Assembly (NCBI GenBank): GCA_947650285.1
Contig: CANTFL010000251.1
Coordinates: 310,001-374,000 of the forward strand
Reading direction: 5' to 3'
From: Hyaloperonospora brassicae
Lineage: Eukaryota > Oomycota > Peronosporomycetes > Peronosporales > Peronosporaceae
Length of the DNA: 64,000 nucleotides
Shown: one piece after another, positions 20,801 through 31,284 of the stretch
Numbering within the stretch: the first letter of the stretch is position 1
Layout: every line of letters begins with the position of its first letter
The notes under the pieces: model-generated
What the model was told of the DNA's origin: nothing
Database searches by the model: none
Seen by the model: only the letters and a program-made list of their open reading frames with translations
Program-made: the position numbers and the translations under genes

Positions 20801-22267
20801 ATATCTTCCGCGAGCTGTCGCCAGCTCGCCGAATAAGGAGCGGACATCCCGCTCAACCTGAAGCTGCGCTGTGGCATAATCGGCGCGGTCTCTCGCCCGA
20901 TCAGCCTCGCGATCCTTGCGGTTCTTCCGCACGGTATCAGTCAAAGCGTAGCGCCGGTGGCGCTCGTGCTTCAAGTCATCGCGCAATTCATCGATTGCGC
21001 GATCCATCTCGTAAGGGTCGAGATGGTGAACAGAATCATCTGGAGGAAGTCTTTCCTCCTCCACCTCATCCTTTGGTGGATGCTCACGGTGATCAACGCT
21101 TTCTAGTGGAGCGTATCTTGAATCACCGTGACGATTCAGGATCAAGGACGAGCTACCTCGTCCAGTGGCGGGGGTATCCACCCTCTTGGAACAGCTGGGA
21201 GCCCCGCTCTCAGCTGTTGATGGATGTTGAGGGTCTCGTCCACCAGTATGACGAGACTCATCCGATTGATCTTGTGGTCCATCGGTAAACACTCGCCCTA
21301 GGCGCTTGTAGACGGATTGCAAGTTTGCAATCGCGTCACGCATCTCAGCCGAGATGTGTGCCCTTCCCCAGGGCGAATTTAGGGAATACACGTCCCTATG
21401 TGCACGCTGCGAGTTGTCAACACAACTCGCACAAGGGTCTCCCCATGTGAGGCAAGGAATGTCTGCCTCACTCGAAAAACAGTGCAACCGGTACCTAGCA
21501 CCGGTTGGCGTTCGCCTTTCGAACCTGAGGCGTGTCGCATCAAGTTTCTTGAGCCACCCTTCTCGTCCAAAATTCTATACGTTTTGGACGAACGCGTTCC
21601 ACGCAGCCAAAAGCGATGCTTTGTCACGCTTTTGGTTGCTGTTGTACCATCGATGTCTAAGAATGACATCGAGATAAAAATATTCTTCAGCGCGAAAGTT
21701 CTTCGCGCTGGAACTCAAGCCGTGAAGCTCAGTCGCATCGAATAAGAGAATTTGATGGTGTTGGCTTGTCTCGTGAGACAAGCTATTGATGAGCCGTTCG
21801 GGCAAACGCCACGGCTTCGACTCATCACGCTTCACAGTGATACCCTTGTCGGTACCACGGCTCCCAGATTGACGATGGCTCACGCCATCGTCATCACGCT
21901 CGTGCGAAGACGCACGAGCCGGTGGTGGTAAGGAATAATATTCCTCACTGCTCTGATCATCGTCATCACTGCCGAACAGACTGTGATGTAAATCAAGAGT
22001 CCGTTCGTTCGGCAGTGGCCTTGACGAACACTGAGGCGTCGCCGGTGAGCGAGACGCCTCTGGCGCATTGCCCGAGTCAGACACGTCTGACTCGCCAGAG
22101 TAGATGACCTCAATATCGGGGTCATCATGCGCACGCGGTGAGGTGCCGCGTGCACCTGCAGCACCTGTTGATGCAGGCGAAGAAGGGGCGGCAGACGACG
22201 AATCGTCTGCCGCAGAGGCTGACACAGCACCGGGCTGTGTAGGTCTTGAGTCACCTCGCATAGACAT
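20792..22267 (-). CDS. Antisense ORF of the gypsy element (about 491 codons, one internal TAG)
   Basis: Starting at the ATG 22267-22265, the minus strand is open to 21578, has one TAG at 21575-21577, and then stays open in the same frame to a stop at 20792. In order: an Ala/Ser/Pro/Asp-rich acidic N-terminus (with D-I-E-V-I-Y-S-G-E-S), a central region rich in Trp, Leu and His around E-Y-F-Y-L-D-V-I-L-R-H-R-W, a middle part around F-G-R-E-G-W-L-K-K-L-D, and a C-terminal Arg/Asp/Glu-rich coiled-coil-like segment (D-E-L-R-D-D-L-K-H-E). I recognise no domain family. About 980 bp of it lie where the sense strand has no gene, so it is not just a shadow. It converges on integrase and overlaps the chromodomain. 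Plant Ty3/gypsy elements such as Grande are known to carry antisense ORFs in this region. Whether it is expressed is unknown. Confidence 0.6.
20801..21288 (+). pseudogene. Gypsy chromodomain, overlapped by antisense ORF
   Basis: In a frame shifted from integrase, the sequence encodes an Arg-rich linker, then a chromodomain: F-L-V-E-R-I-L-N-H-R, S-Y-L-V-Q-W-R-G-Y and W-N-S-W-E-P at about 21100-21200. The aromatic pattern (Y, W, W) matches the cage that binds methylated histone H3, and chromodomains at the end of pol guide chromovirus integration. The frame is open through 20737-21288 but has no ATG of its own, so expression would need a frameshift or the ancestral continuous pol frame. The same DNA is open on the minus strand. 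Confidence 0.8.
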
Positions 22268-22283
22268 GTTAACTATGCGAGGT
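22253..22283. repeat. Inverted repeat around the antisense ORF start
   Basis: ACCTCGCATAG and CTATGCGAGGT form an 11-bp perfect stem with a 9-base loop. The antisense ATG (22265-22267) lies in the loop, so the start codon would be presented in a hairpin of the antisense RNA. Confidence 0.9.
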
Positions 22284-22385
22284 CAAGCGGAAAGTGAATG
22301 GAACGGACCCAACAAGTGCTCCCTGTCCCAATGGTGGCCAACGGGTGGCTTCCATATTTTCGATAGTCACACGGTGACTATCAGT

Positions 22386-22396
22386 TAAGGGGGTGA
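22386..22396 (+). promoter_or_regulatory. Gypsy polypurine tract
   Basis: AAGGGGGTGA runs directly into the 3' LTR start at 22397. One T interrupts the purine run. Confidence 0.6.
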
Positions 22397-22788
22397 TGTA
22401 ACGGGGCAGCCCGTTACATGGAATTGTCACTTTAAAGAAAGTGACAATAAAGAATATGAAGTTGAATATTCTTTGAACAATATCACCAAAGTGATGTAAT
22501 TGATGGGTCGACCAAAGAGTCTGTTCATTGGTTGATATCTTGACGATATCAACCCACCAATCGCCGCAAGATGCGCGCAATGAGTGGTGACGAGACGTCA
22601 CCATACACTCAGTTATATTAGTATAATTGAATTAAGTCAAACAGAGAGACAGTAGTTAAAAGACTTAATTATATTAATATAACAGTTCTGCTTTTACCCT
22701 ACCTACGCTTCCTCGCTTGCCTTGTGTACGTCTGTCGGGGCACCGAAAACCCTTGCGTTAAGTTCACGCAAGGGTGTGCCCCGTTACA
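22397..22788 (+). repeat. Gypsy 3' LTR
   Basis: 392 bp, matching 14802-15193 with about nine substitutions and no indel, and ending CCGTTACA. The TSD CAACC follows at 22789-22793. Confidence 0.95.
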
Positions 22789-22793
22789 CAACC

Positions 22794-25700
22794 GGTCCCA
22801 CATCTGGCTGGAACTTGGACCCGCGAAAACGAGTCACCGATCGGCGGAAATGGGTTTGAGCCCTGGCGGTGTGTACCTCCTATGGCAGAGTTGAGTCCTC
22901 CATGCGGCGGAGACGCTCGATTCAGATGGCATGTAGCGTCGTAGAAACGACAAAACGACAAAGCTCGCGAGCTGCTGTAAATACCACATTTTTTGCACCC
23001 GACGGATTGTCGTCCGAGTGAGGAACATCCTTAATAGCGTTCCTTGCCGCGCTTGGAAGACACGGCAAGTCTATTCCAAATACCCCGACTTGAAGGTCGT
23101 CCTTCTTAATGTCGCCGAGACGTTGCCACCGAGATAGTAGATGATGCCAATGTCGGTGGGCACTAGGGCATTTCCAGAAGACGTGACTTGCCATCTCAGG
23201 GAGGGTGAGTAAACACTTACGTACGAGGAACGACAGGCCTTAAGTCACCCAATTCCAAAGCGGAAAGTTGTTTCTTTTGAGCCTATACAGCGTCTGGGCA
23301 CCGGATGGAAAGGTCGCCCTATCTGTCGGATATCTCTCAACTCCATCAATTTCGTACCTGATGAAATCACTCGAAAGTCCGGCTTCGTTACCCGCTTGTC
23401 GCGCAGTCAGCTCCCTTTCTGACGCAGCCGCCGGGAAACGATATGCTTGAGCTGTTTGCGTTGCGTAAGCCATTGTCGTGAGCCATCCCAAAGCTGCACG
23501 ATCCGCGTGAGCACGGGATGTGCGCCAAAGTGAACAAGAGACTCACTGTTGAAGGAGGCAGCGCTATCGACCGCCAACATCGATGAGACGGGAGTCTCCC
23601 CACAAGACATGTCCGTGTCGAAGTGGGATAGCGATGTACCGTCGCGATTCAGTAGTCAGTCATGATGACGATGGATCGTCGACAAGTACGCAAGTAAGGC
23701 CCCTGGCTCAATAGCCCGATACACGAGCGAAGGAAAGTTGTAGAGGAGGGCTAGACAGAAGGATCCAACGTGTAGTCGTTTCGCCATCGATTGGGTAGCC
23801 GCATCTCGCGTGGGTGAGTGTCGTACAACCCCACTTAAACCGTGCTCCAAGCCAGTATGTCGCCTAGGTAGGTCTGCTCTGTCGAAAATGCAACACCTTT
23901 AAACTAGTAGGGCTTGCCCCAATGACCTCGCAGCCACGACATATCTTTCATCGTAGCGTGGACAAGCCATCTGGTGTCAAATCGACCCGATGCTGCAAAT
24001 TTGGCCTTCATTCCAGCCTGCATCTTGTCATCAAGCTCTCGTCGGACATCAATTGAGACGCTTCCGTCGTCATTATAGTCGACCTGGCCTGTCGACCTAA
24101 AAATTTGTCCCGACGGCAGACTTCCTCGACTTCACCTAGGCGAGCATGTCGAGCAGCGGAGAGACCAACAATTTCAGAACCAGTCGACCAGAGGGAAGAC
24201 CTCAATCTGGGATACGTGCTTTCGGTCCAACATGGCGTGATGTAAGCCGAGCCTGACCCGGGAGAACCCCACAGGAAATCTCCAACCAGCATAACCCTCG
24301 TGGAAACCGTGGCTGACCACTGCCCAACCGCTGTCTCCGCCATTTTCAGCAGTACCTTTCGAATACACGGCACCGCAAGGCCACCTTGCTGTATCGCTAA
24401 TGCAGCTATATCGGCGGTCACCTAAGGTCGGTATCGTTTGCCATCTCGGATACTCCATACAAAGTCCATGACCAATTCATGCAATCGGGTGACAATGGCA
24501 GGAGGAGGCCAACAATGACGTGCTAGATAGGCAATTTTGGGCACCGCAACGGCACTGGCGAGGCGGTCCCGCTGCTCGACTGTGTGAGTCTTCTCTCTGG
24601 TCAGAACGAGCCGACACCATAAGGATCGCATACATTTCGCCCAATTCTCGTCCACTGCGTCCTGTTGATCTACCAGAACACCAAGATATCGGCATGACTC
24701 GCTGAAAGCTAGAAGAGTGAGGCCGTGGGTGTCGAAAAGCAAGGCTGATCCACGAGGGTCTAGCTCGATAACCATAGGCTTAGCTCGATTCGACTCAAGA
24801 TCAGAAACGTTTGCTAATTCTTCCAGAATGGAAACAACCAGCTTCACCGCTGTTCGATCTCGCAGGTATACTGCCGTGTCGCCGGCATAACCTGAAACCT
24901 TGATCTTTTTCGTCCGGCCGCCTTAGGTGAGAGGTACGCCGCGAACGTCCACCCTCTCTTGGATCACTCGATAGACACTATCGAGAGCCAGTATGAAGAG
25001 TAGGGAGGCGAGTAGTCACCCTTGTCGAATTCCACAGCGAACCTCACGGCTGCTCGAGCGGTAGCCGTTCACTTTAAATCGATAATTCGTATCGTGATGT
25101 AATGCAGCTACTATTGATATGAACCTAGAGGAGAAACCTAGCCACGCCAGCACCGAGATGAAAAATGAACGTTGTAGCGTGTCGTAGGCCTTAGCGAATT
25201 CAAACAGCAGTACGATGGAATCATGCAGATCGGGGTCACCATTCGCGGTTTTTCGGACAGCAGCAAATATGTCAATCGCCGTATGGATGGACCGCTTTGA
25301 AACAAAGCCATCTTTGGCCGGTAGAACGGTCTGCGATAGCAAAGGCCGAACTCGAAAAGAAACAATTTTCGTATATAACTTGTAGTCGCTGTTGAGAAAC
25401 GCGATAGGACGATGGTCCAGCGGCAAGGCGGAAGCCGCATTTTTCTTCAAGCACTGAATATTTGCTTTTTCAAACGACGCTGGGAACACGCTGCATTTAA
25501 ACCATCTTCTGTACAACGCTGCAAGAATAGGCGCGATCGCATCGGAGTAATCGCGGTACAATGTGCTGCTTACTTCGTCCGGCCCTGCTGCCTTTCCACG
25601 TTTGAGTGTTTTAATAGACGCACCCACGTCATCCGGGAGATAGCCGCCTGGACAGATTAATCGTTAACTCGATGTAGCCGGGCGGCCTGACCAAGAAATG

Positions 25701-27553
25701 AGGTGGTAGCATCGGGGCACGCGAAATAACGAGTAATAATAGACTCCCACCCGTCTGCCATCTCTTCAGCCATTTCCTGAGACCAATTCAGTCAGGAGGA
25801 TGCTTTACCACCCAGGGACACAATCGTGGTGTCCTGAAATTTTGTCGCCACTCGGGCGTAAAATCTGCGGGAAGTCTCGCCCGGAAAGTACGTGTGTTGG
25901 GTAAGAAGACACTCTTTCTTGGTTCTTTGCCATAACCTGCGACAATCTGCAACAGAACGACGAAGTTCCTTCAGAGTATCGCCCGAAAAAGACTGCTTGC
26001 TGCTCCCGTGAACGCCCCCCCCCCCCGCCGAAGCGACATCAGAAGAGCGCACCACGAGGAGTGCCGCGTCGAGCCGGACAAAGAGGCGACTCAGTCGCTG
26101 CTGATAACTTCGCGTCAAACTGTGACGGACTGGCTTGGTTATAGCCAACAAGGCTTGACGTAAACGTAGCTTCCAATCATCCCACCACTCCGCAAGCCTG
26201 CGGGCCGTGTCATGGCTCGCTGTCGAAATCAAATTTGCGTCCTCGAATGCACTCTGCGTAGTATCTAGTGCCGCAACAATTGCGCGGTTTGCGGCATCTT
26301 TCGCACATCCCAGAAAAGGATATACACATCGTGGCTTAGGCACGCGCACAATTCAGTGTGGCACCCCGATCCGAATAGTTATTTCATTGTGGTCCGCCGC
26401 TAGCTTGGGCACCGAGAGGACAACGTCGTGAATCCAGTCATCCTGTAGAGCACTGAAATACCACCTATCAAGCCCAGAGCTGGAGGAGCCACCCCCTGGA
26501 AGAGTGTAGATATAATTGTGGGCCGCAGCATGAAATGCTGAAACTTCACGATCCTCCTCCGCTCGCTCCATCTCATCTTCGAGGACATCGCTCATCTATG
26601 CCATAGCGAGAAGCCGACGCAGCGCCATAGAATCATGTCTGCCGTTAGGAGTAACGAAGGAACGATCCAGTCGTGGTACTAAGGTGCACTTAAAGTCCCC
26701 TCCCATCATCATCAAACCGCTATACCCCCGTATGTGGTGGATACATGCAATTCGAATAAGGCCTCCCATTTTACTCTTAACGTTCGGAGCATAGACATTG
26801 ACGACGAGGACCGCTGCGCCTATGATCGTAACGCTAGCGGACGTCCAATGTGGTGTATAATGCTCCTCGTGCCAAGGCTACATCTCTGTAATCGACGAGT
26901 ATGATTTGATAAGGATAGCTACCCTCCACGCGCCACGCCTGACTCAGTCCACATAGTGTGCCCTAGTTTCGCAACGAAGCCCCTCGTGTAGTTGTAAAGC
27001 CCGTCCGTAGTGGACGACTCCCCAGGAGCGACCCGCGTTTCCTGAAAATCTGTAATCGCCCCTCACTGTTCGCGTTGATGAAAAAGTCCGAACCTTCTGC
27101 ACATCACCCTGGTTGCTTTGGAAACCCGGCTAAATTTTGCGAATGTAAACTGAGGCTATTTTTGCGTAGCCTCCGGGATGCCCTCAGCATCTGACGCCGT
27201 CGACGACGGAGTGGTCGGGGCGGATGCTCGATCCCGTCGCTCAAACGAGTTCGATCGGCAGAAATAGAAGAATACAAAAGCTGAGCCACTCGATCCGACG
27301 AGTCAGCCCCTGAACCAACCGCGGTGCCTTTAGTATCGAGGGGCCAGCATCTGATCGTCGCGCTTGATAAGGTCGAGGGCCGACTGCCAGTTGACAGGTT
27401 GGATAAGACTCCAAGGATTGCCGCACGCACTTCTTCGGATAGGTGATAGAGAACCGCCTTGGTCTGTGACATCACAACCTTGGTCTCGTCTTCCACAGGC
27501 GCAAGCGCTGGTAATAAATTACACAGGACGTTCAGAACGCCCCAGTGATCCAA
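22794..27553 (-). pseudogene. LINE B ORF2: endonuclease and reverse transcriptase (broken)
   Basis: The minus strand shows the pre-endonuclease block (W-G-V-L-N-V-L-C near 27540), remnants of the endonuclease, A-A-D-H-N near 26400, and a long central linker (26349-25792). RT covers 25627-25016 with G-K-A-A-G-P-D-E, D-H-R-P-I-A-F-L-N and R-C-G-I-R-Q-G. The active site near 24890 reads Y-A-G-D where Y-A-D-D is expected. The thumb follows (24847-24422), then the zinc-knuckle region H-V-F-W-K-C near 23180. A stop or frame change occurs roughly every few hundred bases. RNase H lies beyond the gypsy and LINE A insertions. Confidence 0.8.
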
Positions 27554-27723
27554 TTCGGATATAGGTTCGACGATAGTTGCACATTACAACTCCGGTTAAA
27601 GCGTCGCGAGCGCAGGATGGGGTCAGTTGTTTTCCAGCGAGTTGTACCCGTCTGACCATCTGCTACCGCGGCCCACCCCGTACATAGCTCTCGTAGTTTC
27701 TCATCAGCGTGGTTAGCGTGTTG

Positions 27724-30355
27724 TCAAATAACAGCAAGCTGAGACTCGCTATTACTGGAATGTCCAAAGGCTCGGAGAGTCTCACAGGTCATGGAGGCGA
27801 GATGTGGAATCGAGAAAGGCAGAGCATAGACGAGAGCTGCCAGTTCCAGCGCACAGGAAACAATGTATGATGCTTGGCCTTTTGGATCAACAGGAAGTGT
27901 AGCGGGAACCGCAGCCACCGCTTTCCGCTCGATCACCCACTGTCGAATCGCGGCTGTGTTTGCAGGTATTTGTTTCGTGCTCTCCGGCATCGCTGCAGCA
28001 GCTACCGCCGCTGACACGGTACCTGTAAGTTTGCGGACTCGGGTGGCGCGTAAGGTCTGGGCATGTGAGTCTTGAGCGCGCATGTGGTCCATAGAAGACT
28101 GTACCGTCACAGGTGGCAGGGTTTCTTCATGATCACCCTGTGGTAAAGTCTCCGTAGCACGATTGCTTAGGTCTCGCTCCGCCATAAATCCGGACGATAC
28201 AGTTAACTCATCTGCTATAGCCTTAGCCAGATCCACTAGTATGGGAACACTGGCGGCGCAGGGTGGGGGCGTTACTGCACCTCTACCGAGATCATCGATA
28301 CGCATTGTGTGGCCGAGAGTAGCAGAACTCGCCGCCATAGTCACGCCGAGACTATGTGTATTCACTAAGTCAGGATATAGAGTATACGTCGGTGACATGT
28401 CCGATGGTACCGGAACGTGCGATACATCCTCAGAGGGCAGCGCTCCAGAAGTTGGCTTGCTTCTCACGCTAACATGGCTTCTGCTGCGACGGACAAAAGG
28501 CGTCAGGAGGCGGCAAATTGTCAAGCGGCTTTGCTCCCTAATTTTTTCGTCTATCTCAGCCGGCCGCCCGAGTGGTGGTAAATCAGGTCGGAGGACGCCA
28601 TCCTCTATCGCACGATGCTCCTGTGCTGTAATCTTCGCCAAGCGGCGTTTCAATGTCTTCTGCGTAATTATGGCTTTCGTGGTCTCATCAGTTGCTCGGG
28701 TGGCTGCCGCACCGGCAGCGCGGTATTCATATTCCAAAGTAGGCAGAGAGTCATCCTCGTAGTCAAATTCAGGCGCCTCATCGACTGTAGTAGCATCTGG
28801 GGCAAAATTTATTTCCAACGCATGAGGGTGAGCCTCAAAGTAGCATGCTTTTTCGAGTCGGCAATGCGCTGCTCCTCGGATGTCTTAGTGGACAACATAT
28901 CAACCTGCCGTTGTGCATCATCCACCTTCTCTTAAGCAACTGCCAGCTCCGTAGCGACTAATGAGACGATAGGATCAGAATCCATACCACTTGAATCCGT
29001 GGTCGCGTCCTCCGCTGCAGTCTTGTTGTCACCTCCGAGTAGTTCGACAAGTTCGTGAACCGACTTTGTGCGACGCTGAGCCGCTTGTGATGAGCGAGTA
29101 GGCGTCTTTGCAATGGCAGTTGCGAGCGCCCGTCCAGCCGTATGCCCCTTCACCTTTTTCGGTACGTGTAAGTTGTGCTCTCCCTGAACTGGTTTCTTCG
29201 TAGTCTTCTCTGCGGAGTAATTCGCCACCTGAGAGGTAGGATGTCCGGCCCCTTGTACTGGCTGCGCCTTAGGGCGTCTAGACAGTCGAGCTGGAGGGAC
29301 AGGCGGATGACTGATGGATGCTGCATCCGGGTGCGAGCCACGCTTTTTCTTGTTGATGTTGTGGTTAAATCATCCATCGTTCGAAAGAACGGCGGGACGT
29401 GAGCTACTGCCGCTTGCTGCTGGCTGACCACTGGGCGAAGAGGCAGAGGTGGCCGCCGTATGGCTGTCACGCAAGGTAGCCTGATAAGCCTTGGCTAAAA
29501 GTGAGGACTTGCGCGCTTCTTCCCTCAGCCGGGCCGTTGTTGCAGTTAGTATCGCCGCCAGGCCAATGACATGCTGGAAGCGCCCGTGCACATTGATGTT
29601 CTGAAAGTTCAACCCGCTGACCGGGTCGGCAGCGCGGTGCAAACAGGTGAACTCGCGGTTATGTTCGTAGAGAAATGTTCCTGTGCGGGCCACGCATTTT
29701 GCACCGAAATGGTACGACGAGTAACGTGAGACGCATGGAATCCGTTGAAAATGCTGGCGATAATGTAGAACATCGAGATATCGGTGGTCGCGATGTGGGT
29801 CACCAGCTTGAGCTGCTCGGGACATGTAACCCTGTCGAAAGTTGCCACAAAAAAATTAAAGTCATACGCCTCTTACTCGTTCGGGCCCGCAAGAGTCACA
29901 GATGTCACCGCATAGGACACACTCGACGATAAAACGGCCGGGACATGGCTAGCCGCTACTCCATTGACGAGATCTCGCACTTGGTAATTTAAAAGATTGC
30001 GTCCAACCGGCGTAGCTGAGGCCGAAGCAGCAGAAATTTCCCCCCGCTCCAAAGTAGCGGGGCATAAAAGTTGAATACGGGCGCCCCGAACCAAAATTGA
30101 TTTGGCATGCCAACTCGCTGCTGCTTGATCCGGCAGGGCGAAGGTGAGGTGTATAGTTTCCGCGTCATAGCTAGTACGCTTAGCTTCCTTGATTAGTTCG
30201 CGACTCATAGGGTCTGGTGCCGTGTCCCTCTCACGGCGCTCACGGAGTTGTAAAAGGAGCGTCTTCTCAGCAATATGTTGTTGGGGTATGCGCACGAACG
30301 GCGGCACAACCGCAATGACTATTCCTTCTAAGTAGGCCTTAAAAAAATTGGGCAT
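27724..30355 (-). pseudogene. LINE B ORF1 (broken)
   Basis: The ATG at 30355 gives M-P-N-F-F-K-A-Y-L-E-G, then H-I-A-E-K-T-L and S-Y-D-A-E-T-I-H-L-T-F, as in LINE A ORF1. The knuckle region near 29760 reads C-V-S-R ... H ... K-C, so the second Cys is lost. Frame changes occur near 29870, 29370-29470 and 28930. The last part (28818-27724) is a long Ala-rich frame ending with I-R-Q-W-V, L-A-S-M-T-C-E-T-L and S-Q-L-A-V-I, the same end as LINE A ORF1. It is the RNA-binding partner of the ORF2 enzyme and is non-functional. Confidence 0.78.
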
Positions 30356-30400
30356 CGCAAACCGCGTTTCCCGAGGGTGTGTACACACCAGGAGGAAACC

Positions 30401-30714
30401 AGGCGGTTACTTCAAAGAGTTCGCAGCGTGTGCAAAATGGCGATACGGGATACAACTTCACGGCAAACATCAGTCTAACTCCTCATCCAGACTCATCGTA
30501 TCGGCGGCAAAGCGTCTTCAAGCAGTAGTCGCCTACCCACGCAACCCCATCGACTACATGGCTTTTTCCACTGCCATCGCAACAACACGTGGACATTGTA
30601 GGCACAAGAGTAGTAACCTCTTGATCGTATCGGCAAAGGTCGTCGTCGCCCAGTGTCCGTGACGTTTGTCCCACACGCACACCTACCGGTCACTTCAGCA
30701 ACCCTGCAAGGTAA
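30401..30714. other. Intergenic stretch upstream of the PH gene
   Basis: No supported gene. It may include the 5' leader of LINE B at its left end. Short open frames on both strands show no recognisable domain. Confidence 0.5.
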
Positions 30715-30827
30715 CGTAACCTACCTCGGCACGCGTAACCTACCTCATCTCGCGTAACCTACCTCATCTCGCGTAAACTACCTCACTACACGTAAACTAC
30801 CTCGGCACGCGTGCAAACTACATCGCC
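30715..30827 (+). repeat. 19-bp minisatellite upstream of the PH gene
   Basis: Five units of 19 bp and a partial sixth. The unit is CGTAAC(or A)CTACCTC followed by a variable GGCACG, ATCTCG or ACTACA. The array ends 79 bp before the ATG of the PH-domain gene, so it is likely in its promoter or 5' UTR. Tandem units of this kind change copy number easily. Confidence 0.88.
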
Positions 30828-30906
30828 TTCTCGCAAGAACTGGGTCTGCCGAGCACGTCCCGCGTGGCCGAGTCGACCGAACGTGCCCTACTGCTCTGAC
30901 CGATCA

Positions 30907-31284
30907 ATGGAGGGCAGCGACTATTCGCACTGCGACCTGACCGATCCGGACTTTGAAGGGCCGCTGACCAAGCGCAGCGTGTGGCTCAAGGAGTGGCGCA
31001 AGCGGTACTTCGTGCTGAAGGGCAACAAGCTCTACTTCTGCCGCGCCCAGGGCGAGCCGGCGCACGGCCTCATTGACTTGGCCGACTGTTTGACGGTCAA
31101 GTCGGCCGAAGAGAAGACGAACAAGCGCTTCTGCTTCGAGGTGGCGACACCTGATTCCACGTTTTACATGTACGCCGAAGACGAGAAGCACAAGGACGAG
31201 TGGATTGCCGCGATCGGTCGCGCGATCGTCAAGTTTTCGACCTCGTTCGTGGGCGAGCAGGACGACGACAACGACGTCAAGTAG
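30907..31284 (+). CDS. Short pleckstrin-homology (PH) domain protein
   Basis: 125 residues, almost all one PH domain (about residues 16-107). It has the first-strand motif G-P-L-T-K-R, then W-L-K-E-W-R-K-R-Y-F-V-L-K-G-N-K-L, a Cys-Leu-Thr-Val-Lys block, and the near-invariant Trp at residue 99 in D-E-W-I-A-A-I-G-R-A-I. The C-terminus is acidic. The whole layout resembles the short plant PH1-type proteins, which bind phosphoinositides on endosomes; lipid binding here is inferred. The start is the first ATG in frame; upstream codons are open but begin only at a GTG. No signal peptide or membrane segment is seen. The codon use is GC-rich, like the neighbouring kinase, and unlike the flanking transposons the frame is intact. 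The next gene is convergent, 286 bp away. Confidence 0.88.
   Translation: MEGSDYSHCDLTDPDFEGPLTKRSVWLKEWRKRYFVLKGNKLYFCRAQGEPAHGLIDLADCLTVKSAEEKTNKRFCFEVATPDSTFYMYAEDEKHKDEWIAAIGRAIVKFSTSFVGEQDDDNDVK

Larger units (their letters stand above)
14802..22788 (+). mobile_element. Full-length Ty3/gypsy chromovirus with antisense ORF
   Basis: A 7987-bp element with 392-bp LTRs, a 5-bp TSD (CAACC at 14797-14801 and 22789-22793) and the order gag, protease, RT, RNase H, integrase, chromodomain, which marks a chromovirus of Ty3/gypsy. I count about nine LTR differences in 392 bp (about 2.3%), mostly transitions. Gag has one in-frame TAA, the pol frame one TGA, and further shifts lie near 18950 and 19380, so the copy is probably inactive though young. 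Between the chromodomain and the 3' LTR lies an antisense ORF (22267-20792). The entire element is packed with short inverted repeats (see findings). Solo LTRs of the same family or close relatives occur at 38522, 35654 and 58093. Confidence 0.95.
22789..30400 (-). mobile_element. LINE B main body: old non-LTR retrotransposon
   Basis: A minus-strand relative of LINE A. ORF1 begins at 30355 and ORF2 runs down to 22794, where the gypsy insertion interrupts the linker before RNase H. The sequence continues at 14801 and then at 5565. All motifs of LINE A are matched in the same order, with more decay. The 5' boundary is uncertain: similarity to LINE A extends a few tens of bases upstream of the ORF1 ATG, and the PH gene begins at 30907. 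The host-genome TSD cannot be seen because the 3' end is outside the window. Confidence 0.85.

Noticed and set aside
30715..30827. CRISPR-like array
   Set aside because: The units are contiguous 19-bp repeats without spacers; a eukaryotic minisatellite.
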